Below, in pieces: positions 33,374-42,154 of a DNA stretch of 55,109 nucleotides (position 1 is its first letter; every line of letters starts with the position of its first letter). The translations under genes were made by a program, and so were the position numbers. Source of the stretch: Methanoregula sp. (GTDB taxonomy: Archaea; Halobacteriota; Methanomicrobia; Methanomicrobiales; Methanospirillaceae); the NCBI GenBank assembly GCA_023228295.1, contig JALOBP010000008.1, positions 1 to 55,109 on the forward strand, read 5' to 3'. Below the pieces are notes generated by a model. That model searched no databases and was not told the origin of the DNA. It saw only the letters and a list, made by a program, of their open reading frames with translations.

Positions 33374-33597
33374 TCATGGACGATCATATCGGTTGATGGA
33401 AGTGGTTCAGCCCCGGGGTAATTTATGGGTTTTTTTAACTGCGGGGAAAATTGCAGCCATCATACCGGGTTTCCATCCAAAAACCGGGCAGGGGTACAGA
33501 TAACCGGGAGTTCTGGAGTTCCATGCCGGGAATCCGGGTAGAAATATCCATAAAAACATCGAACAGACCACATAAATGCCACAGAATAAAAAGCCAT

Positions 33598-33608
33598 AAT
33601 TTATATAA
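33598..33608 (+). promoter_or_regulatory. TATA box of the C1A peptidase gene
   Basis: AATTTATATAA, 28-38 nt before ATG 33636, with GAGGATAAG as ribosome site. The sequence between the kinase remnant and this box (33374-33597) holds nothing else I recognise. Confidence 0.55.
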
Positions 33609-33635
33609 CCTTCCGGTAAATGAGGATAAGATAGC

Positions 33636-35198
33636 ATGGCTTCGACAATATCAAAAATGCTGCAGATCCGCGGTTTTACCTGTATCGTATTCCTTGTTGT
33701 GCTCCTGCTCTGCTGTTCTGCCGTGTCCGCCATGCTGGTCACGACACCAGCGCCGACCACAACCACGGCCCAGAGAATTGTGTTTGTTAAACCAACAACC
33801 CTGATGCCGGTTCTTGTCACAACGACTGTGACTCCCGTGCCCACCCTCCAGACAACAACGTGCGATGCGGCCTCACAATGCCTGTACCCGTCCGAGGCCG
33901 TTGCGACATGGGGCGAAGGCGGGTACACGCAAACCGCCGAGCTCCCCTGCTCATACAGCACCGCGACCATCGCAGCACCGCAGCCGAAATACTGCTTTAA
34001 GCAGAAGGTGAGCATTGTGCAGACCATGGTACCAATTACGGTTACAACGCAGATCACCCCCCCGCCCTACGACACCGTCACTGCTCCGGTAACGCAGGAG
34101 CCGACCGTGAAACAAACCCTGCCCCTTATGCAGACAGTCGCCACAGTCAAGCCGGGTGACGTCCAGCTCAAACCCTGCCCCGGGCAGGAAGAGTGCAATG
34201 GCGTCTGCGTTGATACGAAAGGATCGGATTCCAATAACTGCGGCGGCTGCGGGTGGGTATGCCTGTCAGGCCTCAGCTGCAGCGGGGGCGAGTGCATGTA
34301 TACCTGCCCGGCGAGCACCATCGAATGCCAGCTGGGAGAATGCGTCAATGCACAGACCGACAATGATAACTGTGGCGAGTGCGGGAACCACTGCTCCAAC
34401 CGGGAGACCTGTATGGGCGGAAACTGCGTCAGCCTCTGCAGTGTCAATCCAAGCCACTTCAATTCATTCTCATGGGCTGACTGGCAGGGGATCAACTGGA
34501 TGACACCGGCAAAAGACCAGGCAGCCTGCGGTTCCTGCTGGGCTGAATCTTCCACCGGGGCAACAGAGGCGCTCTTCAATATCGAGGGACAGTACCAGTA
34601 TAACTTCGGGTACAACCTGAACCTCTCCGAGCAGGCCCTGGTCTCGGGTTGTTACGGCGATCACGGGAGCTGCACCGGAGGCGACCATGGGGCGGCTCTT
34701 GATGTCCTGAAGACCCAGGGTGTGGCAGAGGAGATCTACATGCCCTACCAGTCACTGAACTGTGTCCACATGGAAGGGGAAAATACGGTCTGCAATGCCA
34801 ACATTGCCGGGCACTGCTCCATCCCCGGAGCATGTACGCTTAACAATGTCCCGGCCGACCGCATCTGGAAGATCGCGTCCTATACCAAACGGACCGACGA
34901 TTACGCATGGACCGACAGTGATGAGGTCACCACCATCAAGAAGGCTATCCTCTGCAACGGCCCGCTCACTGCCTGCTCCGGCAACTGGTGGCACTGCGTG
35001 GACATTGTCGGCTGGCAGGGCTCCTACTGGGACAACAATGGCGGCTGGATTGTCCGGAACAGCTGGGGCACCGGCTGGCTCTCCAATGGGTACGGGGTCG
35101 TATATTACGGCGAACCACTCTCGAATGATGAGGACAAGCAGGGATTTGGCGATCTTGCCATGGATGCCTGGTCCGTGAAGGGGGTGTACCATGGATAA
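33636..35198 (+). CDS. Secreted papain-like (C1A) cysteine peptidase with Cys-rich modules
   Basis: 520 residues. A signal peptide (FTCIVFLVVLLLCCSAVSA, about 15-33) is followed by a Thr/Pro-rich linker, a stretch of two to three cysteine-rich modules (about 180-270; NCGGCGWVCLSGLSCSGGEC, NCGECGNHCSNRETC) and a papain fold. The catalytic residues are Cys301 (ACGSCWAES), His453 (WWHCVDIVGW) and Asn475 (VRNSWGTGW). GINWMTPAKDQAACGSC places the Gln of the oxyanion hole at Gln295. There is no prodomain of classical type, so the modules may take that role. It acts outside the cell. Its end overlaps the DUF333 gene by 8 bp. Confidence 0.92.
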   Translation: MASTISKMLQIRGFTCIVFLVVLLLCCSAVSAMLVTTPAPTTTTAQRIVFVKPTTLMPVLVTTTVTPVPTLQTTTCDAASQCLYPSEAVATWGEGGYTQTAELPCSYSTATIAAPQPKYCFKQKVSIVQTMVPITVTTQITPPPYDTVTAPVTQEPTVKQTLPLMQTVATVKPGDVQLKPCPGQEECNGVCVDTKGSDSNNCGGCGWVCLSGLSCSGGECMYTCPASTIECQLGECVNAQTDNDNCGECGNHCSNRETCMGGNCVSLCSVNPSHFNSFSWADWQGINWMTPAKDQAACGSCWAESSTGATEALFNIEGQYQYNFGYNLNLSEQALVSGCYGDHGSCTGGDHGAALDVLKTQGVAEEIYMPYQSLNCVHMEGENTVCNANIAGHCSIPGACTLNNVPADRIWKIASYTKRTDDYAWTDSDEVTTIKKAILCNGPLTACSGNWWHCVDIVGWQGSYWDNNGGWIVRNSWGTGWLSNGYGVVYYGEPLSNDEDKQGFGDLAMDAWSVKGVYHG

Positions 35199-35766
35199 CC
35201 ACACCCGTATCAGAACAGTCCTCGCCCTGCTCTTCATCCTTACCGTCCTGCCGCTGGCAGTCCCCCCGGCAGCAGCGCTCTACAACCCGGCAGCACTGTA
35301 CTGCACGGAACTCAACTATACGTACACCACCGTGACCGGCCCGGACGGCATGACCGGCTACTGCGTCCTGCCAGGCAACCAGAAGGTGGAGGCGTGGAAG
35401 TTCCTGCAGGGCAAGGAAGCAACGCAGTACAGTTACTGTGCAAAAGCGGGCTATACACTCGAGACTACGACCGACCGGACAACCTGCAAAGTCTTCATGA
35501 CAGACTCCTGTGCGGTCTGCGTCCTCCCGGACGGATCAAAGACCGAGGTCACGAAACTTATGGGCCTCAACTTCCGGGAAAAACTCTGCTCGAACGGGAA
35601 GTGCTGCGACCCGTCAAAGGACACCACCTGCTCGTTTGCCACCTACCCGCCGGGCATGCTCAGTACCATTGTCATCCTTGCAGTCATCGTCATCATCGCC
35701 GCGGGAGTCCTCGTGTTCATCTATATCCGGAAGAAGCGTGGGGATAAACCTGAAAACAAGGAATAA
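35191..35766 (+). CDS. Membrane-anchored exported DUF333 protein
   Basis: 191 residues. A signal peptide (LALLFILTVLPLAVPPAAA) is followed by two DUF333-like cysteine-rich units: YCTELNYTYTTVTGPDGM ... YCVLPGNQKVEAWKFLQG (about 37-75), and YCAKAGYTLETT ... CAVCVLPDGSKTEVTKL (about 82-122). The C-terminal helix IVILAVIVIIAAGVLVFIYI is followed by a basic cytoplasmic tail, so it is anchored with the domains outside. DUF333 has no proven function. The 8-bp overlap with the peptidase gene suggests the two are made together; inhibitor, docking or maturation partner are all possible. Confidence 0.82.
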   Translation: MDNHTRIRTVLALLFILTVLPLAVPPAAALYNPAALYCTELNYTYTTVTGPDGMTGYCVLPGNQKVEAWKFLQGKEATQYSYCAKAGYTLETTTDRTTCKVFMTDSCAVCVLPDGSKTEVTKLMGLNFREKLCSNGKCCDPSKDTTCSFATYPPGMLSTIVILAVIVIIAAGVLVFIYIRKKRGDKPENKE

Positions 35767-35800
35767 ATTCTCTTTTTTCCCGGCCAGCCCTTTATGGGCA

Positions 35801-35808
35801 TGTATAAA
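35801..35808 (+). promoter_or_regulatory. TATA box of ycaO
   Basis: TGTATAAA, 39-46 nt before ATG 35847. AAGAGAA lies about 8 nt before the start. Confidence 0.45.
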
Positions 35809-35846
35809 CCCCGGAAGTGTTCACGTTATACCTAAGAGAATTATCC

Positions 35847-37061
35847 ATGCAGCTCAATTCCTGCAAGAAAACCTACAACAACGAGACGCAGCGGGCAACC
35901 CCGCTTGATGAAACCCTTGCCCGCATCGAGCCCCTTGTCCCGGCTGCCGGCATCACCCGGGTCGCCGACATCACGAGCCTTGACCGGATCGGCATCCCGG
36001 TCTTCTCCTGCATCCGCCCGACTGCCATGGATGGCGCCATAACGGTGTACAACGGGAAGGGGGCAACAGTCGAGGAATCACGGATCTCGGCCATCATGGA
36101 AGGCATCGAGCGCTACTCCTCCGAGATGCACGACCGCCGGCCCGAACTCGCACCGTACCAGGAGATGCGGATGCGGGGCGCAAACGTGCTCGATCCCACC
36201 GACCTCATCCTCCCCCAGGGTGCCGACATAGACCGGCTCCTGCCATGGACGGAGGGCTGGGATATCGTTTCTGACCAGCCGGTCCTCGTTCCCTCGCACG
36301 CCGTCTTCCACCCGCTCCCCCCCAACTACCGGGGTCCGTTCCGCACCAATACCAATGGTCTTGCCTCTGGGAATACCTTCGAAGAAGCGGTCTTCCACGC
36401 CCTCTCGGAAGTGATCGAGCGGGACGCATGGTCGCTTGTCGAAGCCTGCCGGGACACCGGACCGTGTGTCACAGCAATGACCGACCCGACCGTCCTTGCG
36501 ATGCAGGAAAAGTTTGCCAAGGCGCAGGTCGACGTGAAAGTACGGGACATCACAAGCGACATCGGCATTCCCACGATGGCAGCGGTGGCCGATGATGTGC
36601 TCTTGAAAGACCCGATGCTCCTCACCATCGGGATCGGGACTCACACCAGCGCACGGATCGCGGTGATGCGGGCACTCACCGAGGTTGCCCAGAGCCGGCT
36701 TACCCAGATCCACGGTGCCCGTGAGGACACGACCCTCGCCGAGATGCGCAAGAAGATGGGCTATGAGCGGGCAAAACGGATCAACGGCTACTGGTTCAAA
36801 GATAACGGGACGATCGATTACGATAAGGTGAAATCATCCGACACGGACGATTTCAAAAAGGACATCGAAAACATCATCGACGCCCTCAAAAAGCAGGGCA
36901 TGGACCGGGTCATTATCGTAGACCTGACCCGGGAAGAGATCGGCATGCCGGTCGTCCGTGTCATTGTGCCGGGCCTCGAAGTATTCGCGATGGACCCGGA
37001 GCGCCGGGGAGAACGGGTGGAGAATGCAGCGGACCATCGTCTTTCTCGGGCCCAGTCTTGA
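35847..37061 (+). CDS. ycaO: YcaO protein for McrA thioglycine formation
   Basis: 404 residues of the YcaO superfamily, ATP-dependent enzymes that activate a peptide backbone amide. Visible are CIRPTAMDGAITVYNGKGAT, the ATP-binding SRISAIMEGIERYSSE helix, RTNTNGLASGNTFEEAVFHA and LSEVIERDAW, and the ALTEVAQSRL helix. In methanogens, YcaO with TfuA converts a glycine of methyl-coenzyme M reductase (McrA) to thioglycine, as shown genetically in Methanosarcina. The pairing with tfuA, overlapping by 38 bp, supports this over other YcaO roles. ATG 35847 is chosen. Confidence 0.92.
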   Translation: MQLNSCKKTYNNETQRATPLDETLARIEPLVPAAGITRVADITSLDRIGIPVFSCIRPTAMDGAITVYNGKGATVEESRISAIMEGIERYSSEMHDRRPELAPYQEMRMRGANVLDPTDLILPQGADIDRLLPWTEGWDIVSDQPVLVPSHAVFHPLPPNYRGPFRTNTNGLASGNTFEEAVFHALSEVIERDAWSLVEACRDTGPCVTAMTDPTVLAMQEKFAKAQVDVKVRDITSDIGIPTMAAVADDVLLKDPMLLTIGIGTHTSARIAVMRALTEVAQSRLTQIHGAREDTTLAEMRKKMGYERAKRINGYWFKDNGTIDYDKVKSSDTDDFKKDIENIIDALKKQGMDRVIIVDLTREEIGMPVVRVIVPGLEVFAMDPERRGERVENAADHRLSRAQS

Positions 37062-37671
37062 GCGGGAAGCAGCAGAGGCGATCCTTCCCGCCGAGTACCG
37101 TCCCCCGGCTAAACGCGGGGACCTCCTCCGGGCAGTAGAAGACGGTGCAGGAATCATCGGCCTCATCGACGGGGTCTTCCACCAGGAGTCGGCGGTTGCC
37201 CACCGCGAGATCCTTGCTGCTGTAAAAAAAGGGGTTACGGTTGTCGGCGCATCAAGCATGGGCGCCCTCCGGGCTGCCGAGATGGACACGCTGGGTATGG
37301 TTGGCATCGGGGAGATCTACCGGATGTACAAAAACGGCGAACTGGTATCGGACGATGAGGTCGCTCTCGTGTTCGATCCTGAGACCGGGTTCTCCCTCTC
37401 CGAGCCGCTCATCAACATCCGCTTTACTCTTCGCAAAGCAGAGGGACAGGGTGTTATCACCGCACAGGACCACGCGACCCTTCTCGCTGCAGCCAAATCC
37501 GTCTTCTACCCGCAGCGGACGTATGGGAGGATTGTCGCAGCTGCCGGGGATGTCATTCCCCCGGAAACACGCGAGCAGTTTCTTGCATTTGCAAAACTCC
37601 ATGCCGTTGACCGGAAACGCGAGGATGCAGTCGAGTGCCTTCAGCATATTGCCGGTCTCGCCCGACAATAA
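37024..37671 (+). CDS. tfuA: TfuA protein, partner of YcaO
   Basis: 215 residues of the TfuA family: TIVFLGPSLEREAAEAILPA at the start, then IIGLIDGVFHQESAVAHREI and VVGASSMGALRAAEMDTLGM, which is the family core. TfuA is thought to deliver or recruit sulfide for YcaO-catalysed thioamide formation. The ATG lies inside the end of ycaO (38-bp overlap in another frame). A further upstream start is possible but would only add residues encoded within ycaO. Confidence 0.9.
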   Translation: MQRTIVFLGPSLEREAAEAILPAEYRPPAKRGDLLRAVEDGAGIIGLIDGVFHQESAVAHREILAAVKKGVTVVGASSMGALRAAEMDTLGMVGIGEIYRMYKNGELVSDDEVALVFDPETGFSLSEPLINIRFTLRKAEGQGVITAQDHATLLAAAKSVFYPQRTYGRIVAAAGDVIPPETREQFLAFAKLHAVDRKREDAVECLQHIAGLARQ

Positions 37672-37796
37672 CAGAATTACAGAACATATTGCCTCCGCCC
37701 CCGCCGCTTCAGCATCCCCCAGCGGGAAAAGCGCTGTATTTCCATTGTCTTAAAACAAATTCATGTAAAATTTGGGATAGCGTGGTAATTGAGGCC

Positions 37797-37890
37797 GCCG
37801 CACAGGCGCCTTCCTGGGTGGCGGCTCCCACCTTCATCGGGGGGATGGGGGCATCAGCCCCCATCGTAGAGAATGGGGAATTCTCCAAAA
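37797..37890. repeat. Intergenic hairpin repeat, copy 2
   Basis: GATGGGGGC (37844-37852), loop ATCA, GCCCCCATC (37857-37865): a perfect 9-bp stem. The 18 bases from 37848 match copy 1 at 13608. GGCGCC lies upstream and GGGGAATTCTCC with A-runs downstream, as in copy 1. It has an extra block of about 37 bases (37813-37840), and sits between convergent tfuA and the phosphatidyltransferase gene. Confidence 0.65.
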
Positions 37891-37910
37891 TAAAAAAACA
37901 GGTGGACGGA

Positions 37911-38507
37911 TTATTCCACTTTCGCCCAGACGTACGCGAACCGCTGGAACGCGGTATAGTGCCCGAAGACACCGAAAAGAACGAGCATCCAGCCAATCCA
38001 TGTGAGCCCGAGCCAGCTCATGGGGACGAGCAGGTCGATGATCCCGACGACCATGATCATCACGAGCCGGTCAGCCCGGCCAAGGAGTCCACCATAGTAC
38101 CTTCCGACACCAACAGCCTGTGCCTGCGTGCCGAGATATGATGCCATCAGGACCCCGGTAAGGGCAAAGACCCCGATCGGCCACGGGACCATCCCTCCGG
38201 CAAAGAGACCGCAGATGATGAAGATGTCCGCGTACCGGTCCACGGCATGGTCGAGGAAGTCGCCCCGCTTGCTCTGGATCTTCATCTCCCGGGCAACCGC
38301 CCCGTCCATGGCATCGCAGAATGCATTAAGGGCAACGGCAATGACGCCCCAGAGGAGCATGTTGAAAAAGAAAAGGACACCTGCTGCTGCAGAAGCGACC
38401 AGGGCAGCGATGGTGAAGAAATTAGGAGTGAGCCGGCATTTAATCGCAACGGAAACGAGCGGGTCAAAGTATACTTTTACGTGGGAACGGTACTGGTCGA
38501 GCGTCAT
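37911..38507 (-). CDS. CDP-alcohol phosphatidyltransferase (archaeal phospholipid head-group enzyme)
   Basis: 198 residues with about six membrane helices and the full catalytic motif DxxDGxxAR(8)GxxxDxxxD: DAMDGAVAREMKIQS followed by GDFLDHAVDRYAD. It transfers an alcohol phosphate onto CDP-archaeol. The length and sequence resemble archaetidylinositol-phosphate synthase, but the acceptor cannot be told from sequence. The ATG lies 2 nt after the stop of the kinase gene. It is the last gene of a six-gene leftward operon. Confidence 0.88.
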   Translation of the reverse strand: MTLDQYRSHVKVYFDPLVSVAIKCRLTPNFFTIAALVASAAAGVLFFFNMLLWGVIAVALNAFCDAMDGAVAREMKIQSKRGDFLDHAVDRYADIFIICGLFAGGMVPWPIGVFALTGVLMASYLGTQAQAVGVGRYYGGLLGRADRLVMIMVVGIIDLLVPMSWLGLTWIGWMLVLFGVFGHYTAFQRFAYVWAKVE

Positions 38508-38509
38508 GA

Positions 38510-39019
38510 TCAGGTCACCTCAATATACGCGGACCAGTCGATGTGGCCGAAGTCTGCCGGGAGGTTGCCATGATAAAACGCCTCGATCCGGTCTGCACAG
38601 AACGCGGCATCATGGCCGGTCGTGTCCAGCTCGAAGATCTGCGACGGCTCGAACTCCTCGACCGTCTCGATCAGGCAGACATCAAGTGCTTCGGCCTCGG
38701 CATTCTCTGAGATCTTCGCGGCCCGGTACTTCCGCTGGGCCAGCCGTTTTTTCAGCTCGTCGGGACGACAACGGAGCACCACGATCTTGTCGCAGAGGAG
38801 ATAGTGGGCCATGTGACCTTCGACAAACCCGTTCACAGGCTTGAACTCCTCAGCCCAGCGGTCAACGTCAATGACCTGCACGTCCCGTTCCTCGTCATCA
38901 CCGCTCACGTACGGGCCGACGGTCATGGACTGGTGGATAACCGTGTGCCCCCGGCGGGCGAGTTCTTCCCCAATCATCGACTTTCCCGTGCCCGGCGTAC
39001 CGGTGATACCGCACATCAT
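38510..39019 (-). CDS. AK6/Fap7-type adenylate kinase
   Basis: 169 residues with Walker A GTPGTGKS (7-14) and a compact P-loop kinase with VIDVDRWAEEFKP, GFVEGHMAHYLLCDKIVVLR and RPDELKKRLAQRKYRAAKISE. This is the Fap7/AK6 family, which in eukaryotes and archaea acts in small ribosomal subunit maturation and has weak adenylate kinase activity. Start is the first of two ATGs, giving an ATGA overlap with hisC. Confidence 0.87.
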   Translation of the reverse strand: MMCGITGTPGTGKSMIGEELARRGHTVIHQSMTVGPYVSGDDEERDVQVIDVDRWAEEFKPVNGFVEGHMAHYLLCDKIVVLRCRPDELKKRLAQRKYRAAKISENAEAEALDVCLIETVEEFEPSQIFELDTTGHDAAFCADRIEAFYHGNLPADFGHIDWSAYIEVT

Positions 39020-40074
39020 ACCGCGTTGATCCCCGCAATGAACAGCTCGTTCTCCCAGTCCTCGCCAACATTGACGCGGATGTAGTGGTCCTCAAGACCA
39101 GTGAAACTCCGGCAGGACCGGACAACCACGCCTTTCCGGGCAAGTTCCTCCACCATCTCGTCACTCTTGTGGGGCGAGACATCGATCATCACGAAGTTGG
39201 CGTCAGAAGGAAGGGCCGGGTATTTCACCTCGTCTGCGAACCGCTTCCGCCAGCGCTTCACCTGCGCGATGTACCGCTCTGCATGGGCGGTGTCGCCAAG
39301 GGCTGCAGCTGCCGCTGCCATCGATACGGAGTTTACCGTAAACGGCGTGCCGGCACGACTGTACCATGGCGGGAGCCACCGGGGGGTGAATGCGTACCCG
39401 ATCCGGAGCCCGGCAAGAGAATAGACCTTCGAGAAGGTCCGGCCCAGGATCAGGTTCTCGTGCTTCTTCATCAGCGGGAGGTAGTCAGTTTCCGAGAACT
39501 CCACGTAAGCGTTGTCAAGGAACAGGACTCCTTCAATGCCCTCAAGGATCTCCCGCACATCATCAATGCCGGTTGCATTGCCGGTCGGGTTGTTGGGCGA
39601 ACAGAGGACGGTAATTTTGGCATCCTTTGCAGCCTTGATCAGTTTCTTCGTGTCCACTGAGTAGTCCGCCTCGCGGGGGACCGTGACAACCTCTGCTCCC
39701 TGGCCCATGGCCGCAAGGGCATAGAACGAGAACGTGGGGGTAGATATGGCCACTTTCTCGCCCGGGTCCACGAGGGTGCGAATGACAGTCTCGATGACCC
39801 CGTCCATCCCGACACCGGTCACGAAATGTTCGTGCGCATAGTGTGCCCGGAGGGCATTCATCAGGACATTTACCCGTTCGTCGGGATAGCGGTTCACCGT
39901 GCGGAGCGCCTCCTCCGCTGCTTTCAGGGCAGCGGGGGAGAGGGCTTCCGGGTTCTCGTTGCTTGCGAGCCGGGCTATGCGGTCGATGCCGTACTCGCGG
40001 GCAATGTCCTCCGCTTTCTTTGCAAAGGCGTAGCCACTCTTCTTCTTGTAGCAGGACCTAACCCAGCGATCCAT
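39016..40074 (-). CDS. hisC: Histidinol-phosphate aminotransferase
   Basis: 352 residues, fold-type I PLP enzyme that converts imidazole acetol phosphate to histidinol phosphate in histidine synthesis. Visible are RLASNENPEALSPAALKA, the SPNNPTGNATG motif, DNAYVEF and the PLP lysine in GRTFSKVYSLAGLRIGY. ATG 40074 (MDRWVRSCYKKKSGY) is the true start; the frame stays open upstream only because it overlaps argD. It overlaps the end of argD by 17 bp and the next kinase gene by 4 bp. Confidence 0.92.
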   Translation of the reverse strand: MDRWVRSCYKKKSGYAFAKKAEDIAREYGIDRIARLASNENPEALSPAALKAAEEALRTVNRYPDERVNVLMNALRAHYAHEHFVTGVGMDGVIETVIRTLVDPGEKVAISTPTFSFYALAAMGQGAEVVTVPREADYSVDTKKLIKAAKDAKITVLCSPNNPTGNATGIDDVREILEGIEGVLFLDNAYVEFSETDYLPLMKKHENLILGRTFSKVYSLAGLRIGYAFTPRWLPPWYSRAGTPFTVNSVSMAAAAAALGDTAHAERYIAQVKRWRKRFADEVKYPALPSDANFVMIDVSPHKSDEMVEELARKGVVVRSCRSFTGLEDHYIRVNVGEDWENELFIAGINAV

Positions 40075-41188
40075 GGATAACCTCAACCACGCGATCGATC
40101 TCGGCATCGGAGATGGTGAGCGGGGGAACGAGACGGAGGTTCCCGTCCGCAGCACAGTTGACGAGCACGCCGGCATCAGCGCACTTCTTCTGGATCTCCG
40201 GGCACTTATCCCCGATGGTCATCCCGATCATCAGCCCGCGGACCCGCGGGTTGTACTTCGATAAGCCTTCGCGGAAACGCTCGCCCTTCCGGCAGACATC
40301 GGGCAGGATCTTCTCGATGACGCCGATGGTTGCAAGGGCTGCTGCACAGGCAAGCGGCCCGCCGGCAAACGTGCTGCCGTGCTCGCTCTTCTTAAACTCA
40401 ATACCCTCGCGGGCGACAAGGGCGCCCATGGGAAAGCCACTTGCAATGCCCTTTGCAAGCGTCACGATGTCAGGCTGCACTTTCGTGTGCTGCATGGCCA
40501 GCCATTTGCCGGTACGGCCCATGCCGGTCTGGACCTCATCGACGATCATGAGAGCGCCGCTCTTGTCACAGACTTCCCGGATGCCCTCAAAGAAGCTGTC
40601 GGGCGGGATGATGACACCGGCCTCGCCCTGGATGGGCTCGACGATGACCCCTGCGGTATCGTCATCCACGACTTTCCGGAGTCCCTCCACATCGCCGTAC
40701 TCGACAAAGGTCTTGACCATGCCAAGGGGCTCGAAGGGCTCCCGGATTGCCGGCTTGTGCGTCACGGAAAGGGAACCGACGGTCCGCCCGTGGAACCCGT
40801 GCGTGAAGGCAACGAACTTCTTCCTGCCGGTCCTGACCCGGGCAAGCTTGAGAGCCCCGTCGGTTGCTTCCGCTCCCGAATTTGCGAAGAACGCCTTGTG
40901 CATACCGGTGATCTCGACGAGTTTTTTTGCCAGATCACCCTGGTGCGGCACATAGTAGAGGTTCGAGCAGTGGATGAGCTCGTGTGCCTGGTCGCAGATT
41001 GCTTTGACCACGGCCGGATGGCAGTGGCCGGTGCTGCAGACAGCGATGCCGGCAACGCAGTCGATATATTCCCTGCCGGCTCCGTCCCAGACCTTGGAGC
41101 CTTCACCTTTCACGATGGCCATGTCCCGGGAGAAAGCGGGCATGAAGTAGCGCTCGTCAAGCGCTTTGTACTGGCTGGTGTTATCCAT
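40058..41188 (-). CDS. argD: Acetylornithine aminotransferase
   Basis: 376 residues, class III PLP aminotransferase of arginine synthesis. It converts N-acetylglutamate semialdehyde to N-acetylornithine. Diagnostic are DCVAGIAVCSTGHCHPAVV, FANSGAEATDGALKLAR, FTHGFHGRTVGSLSVTHKP, DEVQTGMGRTG and the PLP-binding lysine in VTLAKGIASGFPMGA. ATG 41188 is preferred to a GTG at 41197. It lies 38 nt after the guaA(B) gene. Confidence 0.93.
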   Translation of the reverse strand: MDNTSQYKALDERYFMPAFSRDMAIVKGEGSKVWDGAGREYIDCVAGIAVCSTGHCHPAVVKAICDQAHELIHCSNLYYVPHQGDLAKKLVEITGMHKAFFANSGAEATDGALKLARVRTGRKKFVAFTHGFHGRTVGSLSVTHKPAIREPFEPLGMVKTFVEYGDVEGLRKVVDDDTAGVIVEPIQGEAGVIIPPDSFFEGIREVCDKSGALMIVDEVQTGMGRTGKWLAMQHTKVQPDIVTLAKGIASGFPMGALVAREGIEFKKSEHGSTFAGGPLACAAALATIGVIEKILPDVCRKGERFREGLSKYNPRVRGLMIGMTIGDKCPEIQKKCADAGVLVNCAADGNLRLVPPLTISDAEIDRVVEVIHGSLG

Positions 41189-41226
41189 TGGAATCACGTT
41201 TACTGATGGTTTTTTTGGTTTTTTGG

Positions 41227-42144
41227 TTATTCGTATTCGATCGTTGCCGGCGGTTTGGCCGTGATATCATAGACAACCCGGGCAACACTCGGGATGTCGG
41301 CCGTGATCCTCGACCCGATCCGGGTCAGGTGCTCGAACGGGATGTTGATCGGGTCGGCAGTCATGCCGTCTCTTGAATTCACGGCACGGACGGCCACGAT
41401 CCAGCCATGGATCCGGTTGTCACCCTTGACACCGGTGCCAAGGCCGAGCAGGGCGGCAAAGCACTGCCACGGGCGGTACTTCTCGACCAGTTCGTCCTCC
41501 ACAATCCAGTTGGCTTCGCGGATAACGGCCACTTTCTCTCTTGTCACTTCGCCGAGCACCCGCACGGCAAGCCCCGGGCCCGGGAATGGCATCCGGTGCT
41601 GGATCTCCGCAGGCAGGCCGAGTGCTCCTGCAACGTACCGCACCTCGTCCTTGTAAAGATCGCGGATTGGCTCGATCACCTTGGTGAACTCCATGTGGAG
41701 CGGCATGCCGCCCACGTTATGGTGGCTCTTGATCCCGCCCTCGCTCTCGATACGGTCCGGGTAGATGGTCCCCTGCAGCAGGCACTTTGCCCCCTGCTTC
41801 TTTGCCTCGCGCTCGAAAACCCGGATAAACCGCTCGCCAATTGCTTTCCGCTTGGCTTCCGGATCGGTGATCCCGACAAGGGCATCGAGGAACTCGTCCC
41901 CGGCATCCACGATATCGAGGTGGATGTTCGAAAAGATCGTGCGGATCCGTTCGGTCTCGCCCTTCCGCATCAGGCCGGTGTCAATGTAAATCGGGATGAG
42001 GTTGTCACCAACCGCCCGGGCAGCGATGGCGGCGCAGACAGAACTGTCGACCCCGCCGGAGAGGGCCATGACCACCTTGTCACTACCGGCTGCTGCCTTG
42101 ATCTCCTCGATCGCTTTTGGGATGAATTTCTCACAATTAACCAT
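41227..42144 (-). CDS. guaA: GMP synthase, ATP-pyrophosphatase subunit (subunit B)
   Basis: 305 residues. It adenylates XMP and, with ammonia from a separate glutamine amidotransferase subunit, makes GMP. The PP-loop is ALSGGVDSSV (28-37); GTIYPDRIESEGGIKSHHNV and the dimerisation domain with GPGLAVRVLGEVT and the final DITAKPPATIEYE are typical. Archaea encode the two halves separately; no glutaminase subunit is in this window. ATG 42144 has GGAGCA upstream. It lies 10 nt after pyrG. Confidence 0.95.
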   Translation of the reverse strand: MVNCEKFIPKAIEEIKAAAGSDKVVMALSGGVDSSVCAAIAARAVGDNLIPIYIDTGLMRKGETERIRTIFSNIHLDIVDAGDEFLDALVGITDPEAKRKAIGERFIRVFEREAKKQGAKCLLQGTIYPDRIESEGGIKSHHNVGGMPLHMEFTKVIEPIRDLYKDEVRYVAGALGLPAEIQHRMPFPGPGLAVRVLGEVTREKVAVIREANWIVEDELVEKYRPWQCFAALLGLGTGVKGDNRIHGWIVAVRAVNSRDGMTADPINIPFEHLTRIGSRITADIPSVARVVYDITAKPPATIEYE

Positions 42145-42154
42145 GATCTGCTCC

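Noticed and set aside
33407..34057. 216-codon minus-strand frame
   Set aside because: Antisense to the signal peptide and linker of the C1A peptidase, which has promoter, ribosome site and catalytic motifs.
34752..35237. 161-codon minus-strand frame
   Set aside because: Shadow of the peptidase catalytic domain.
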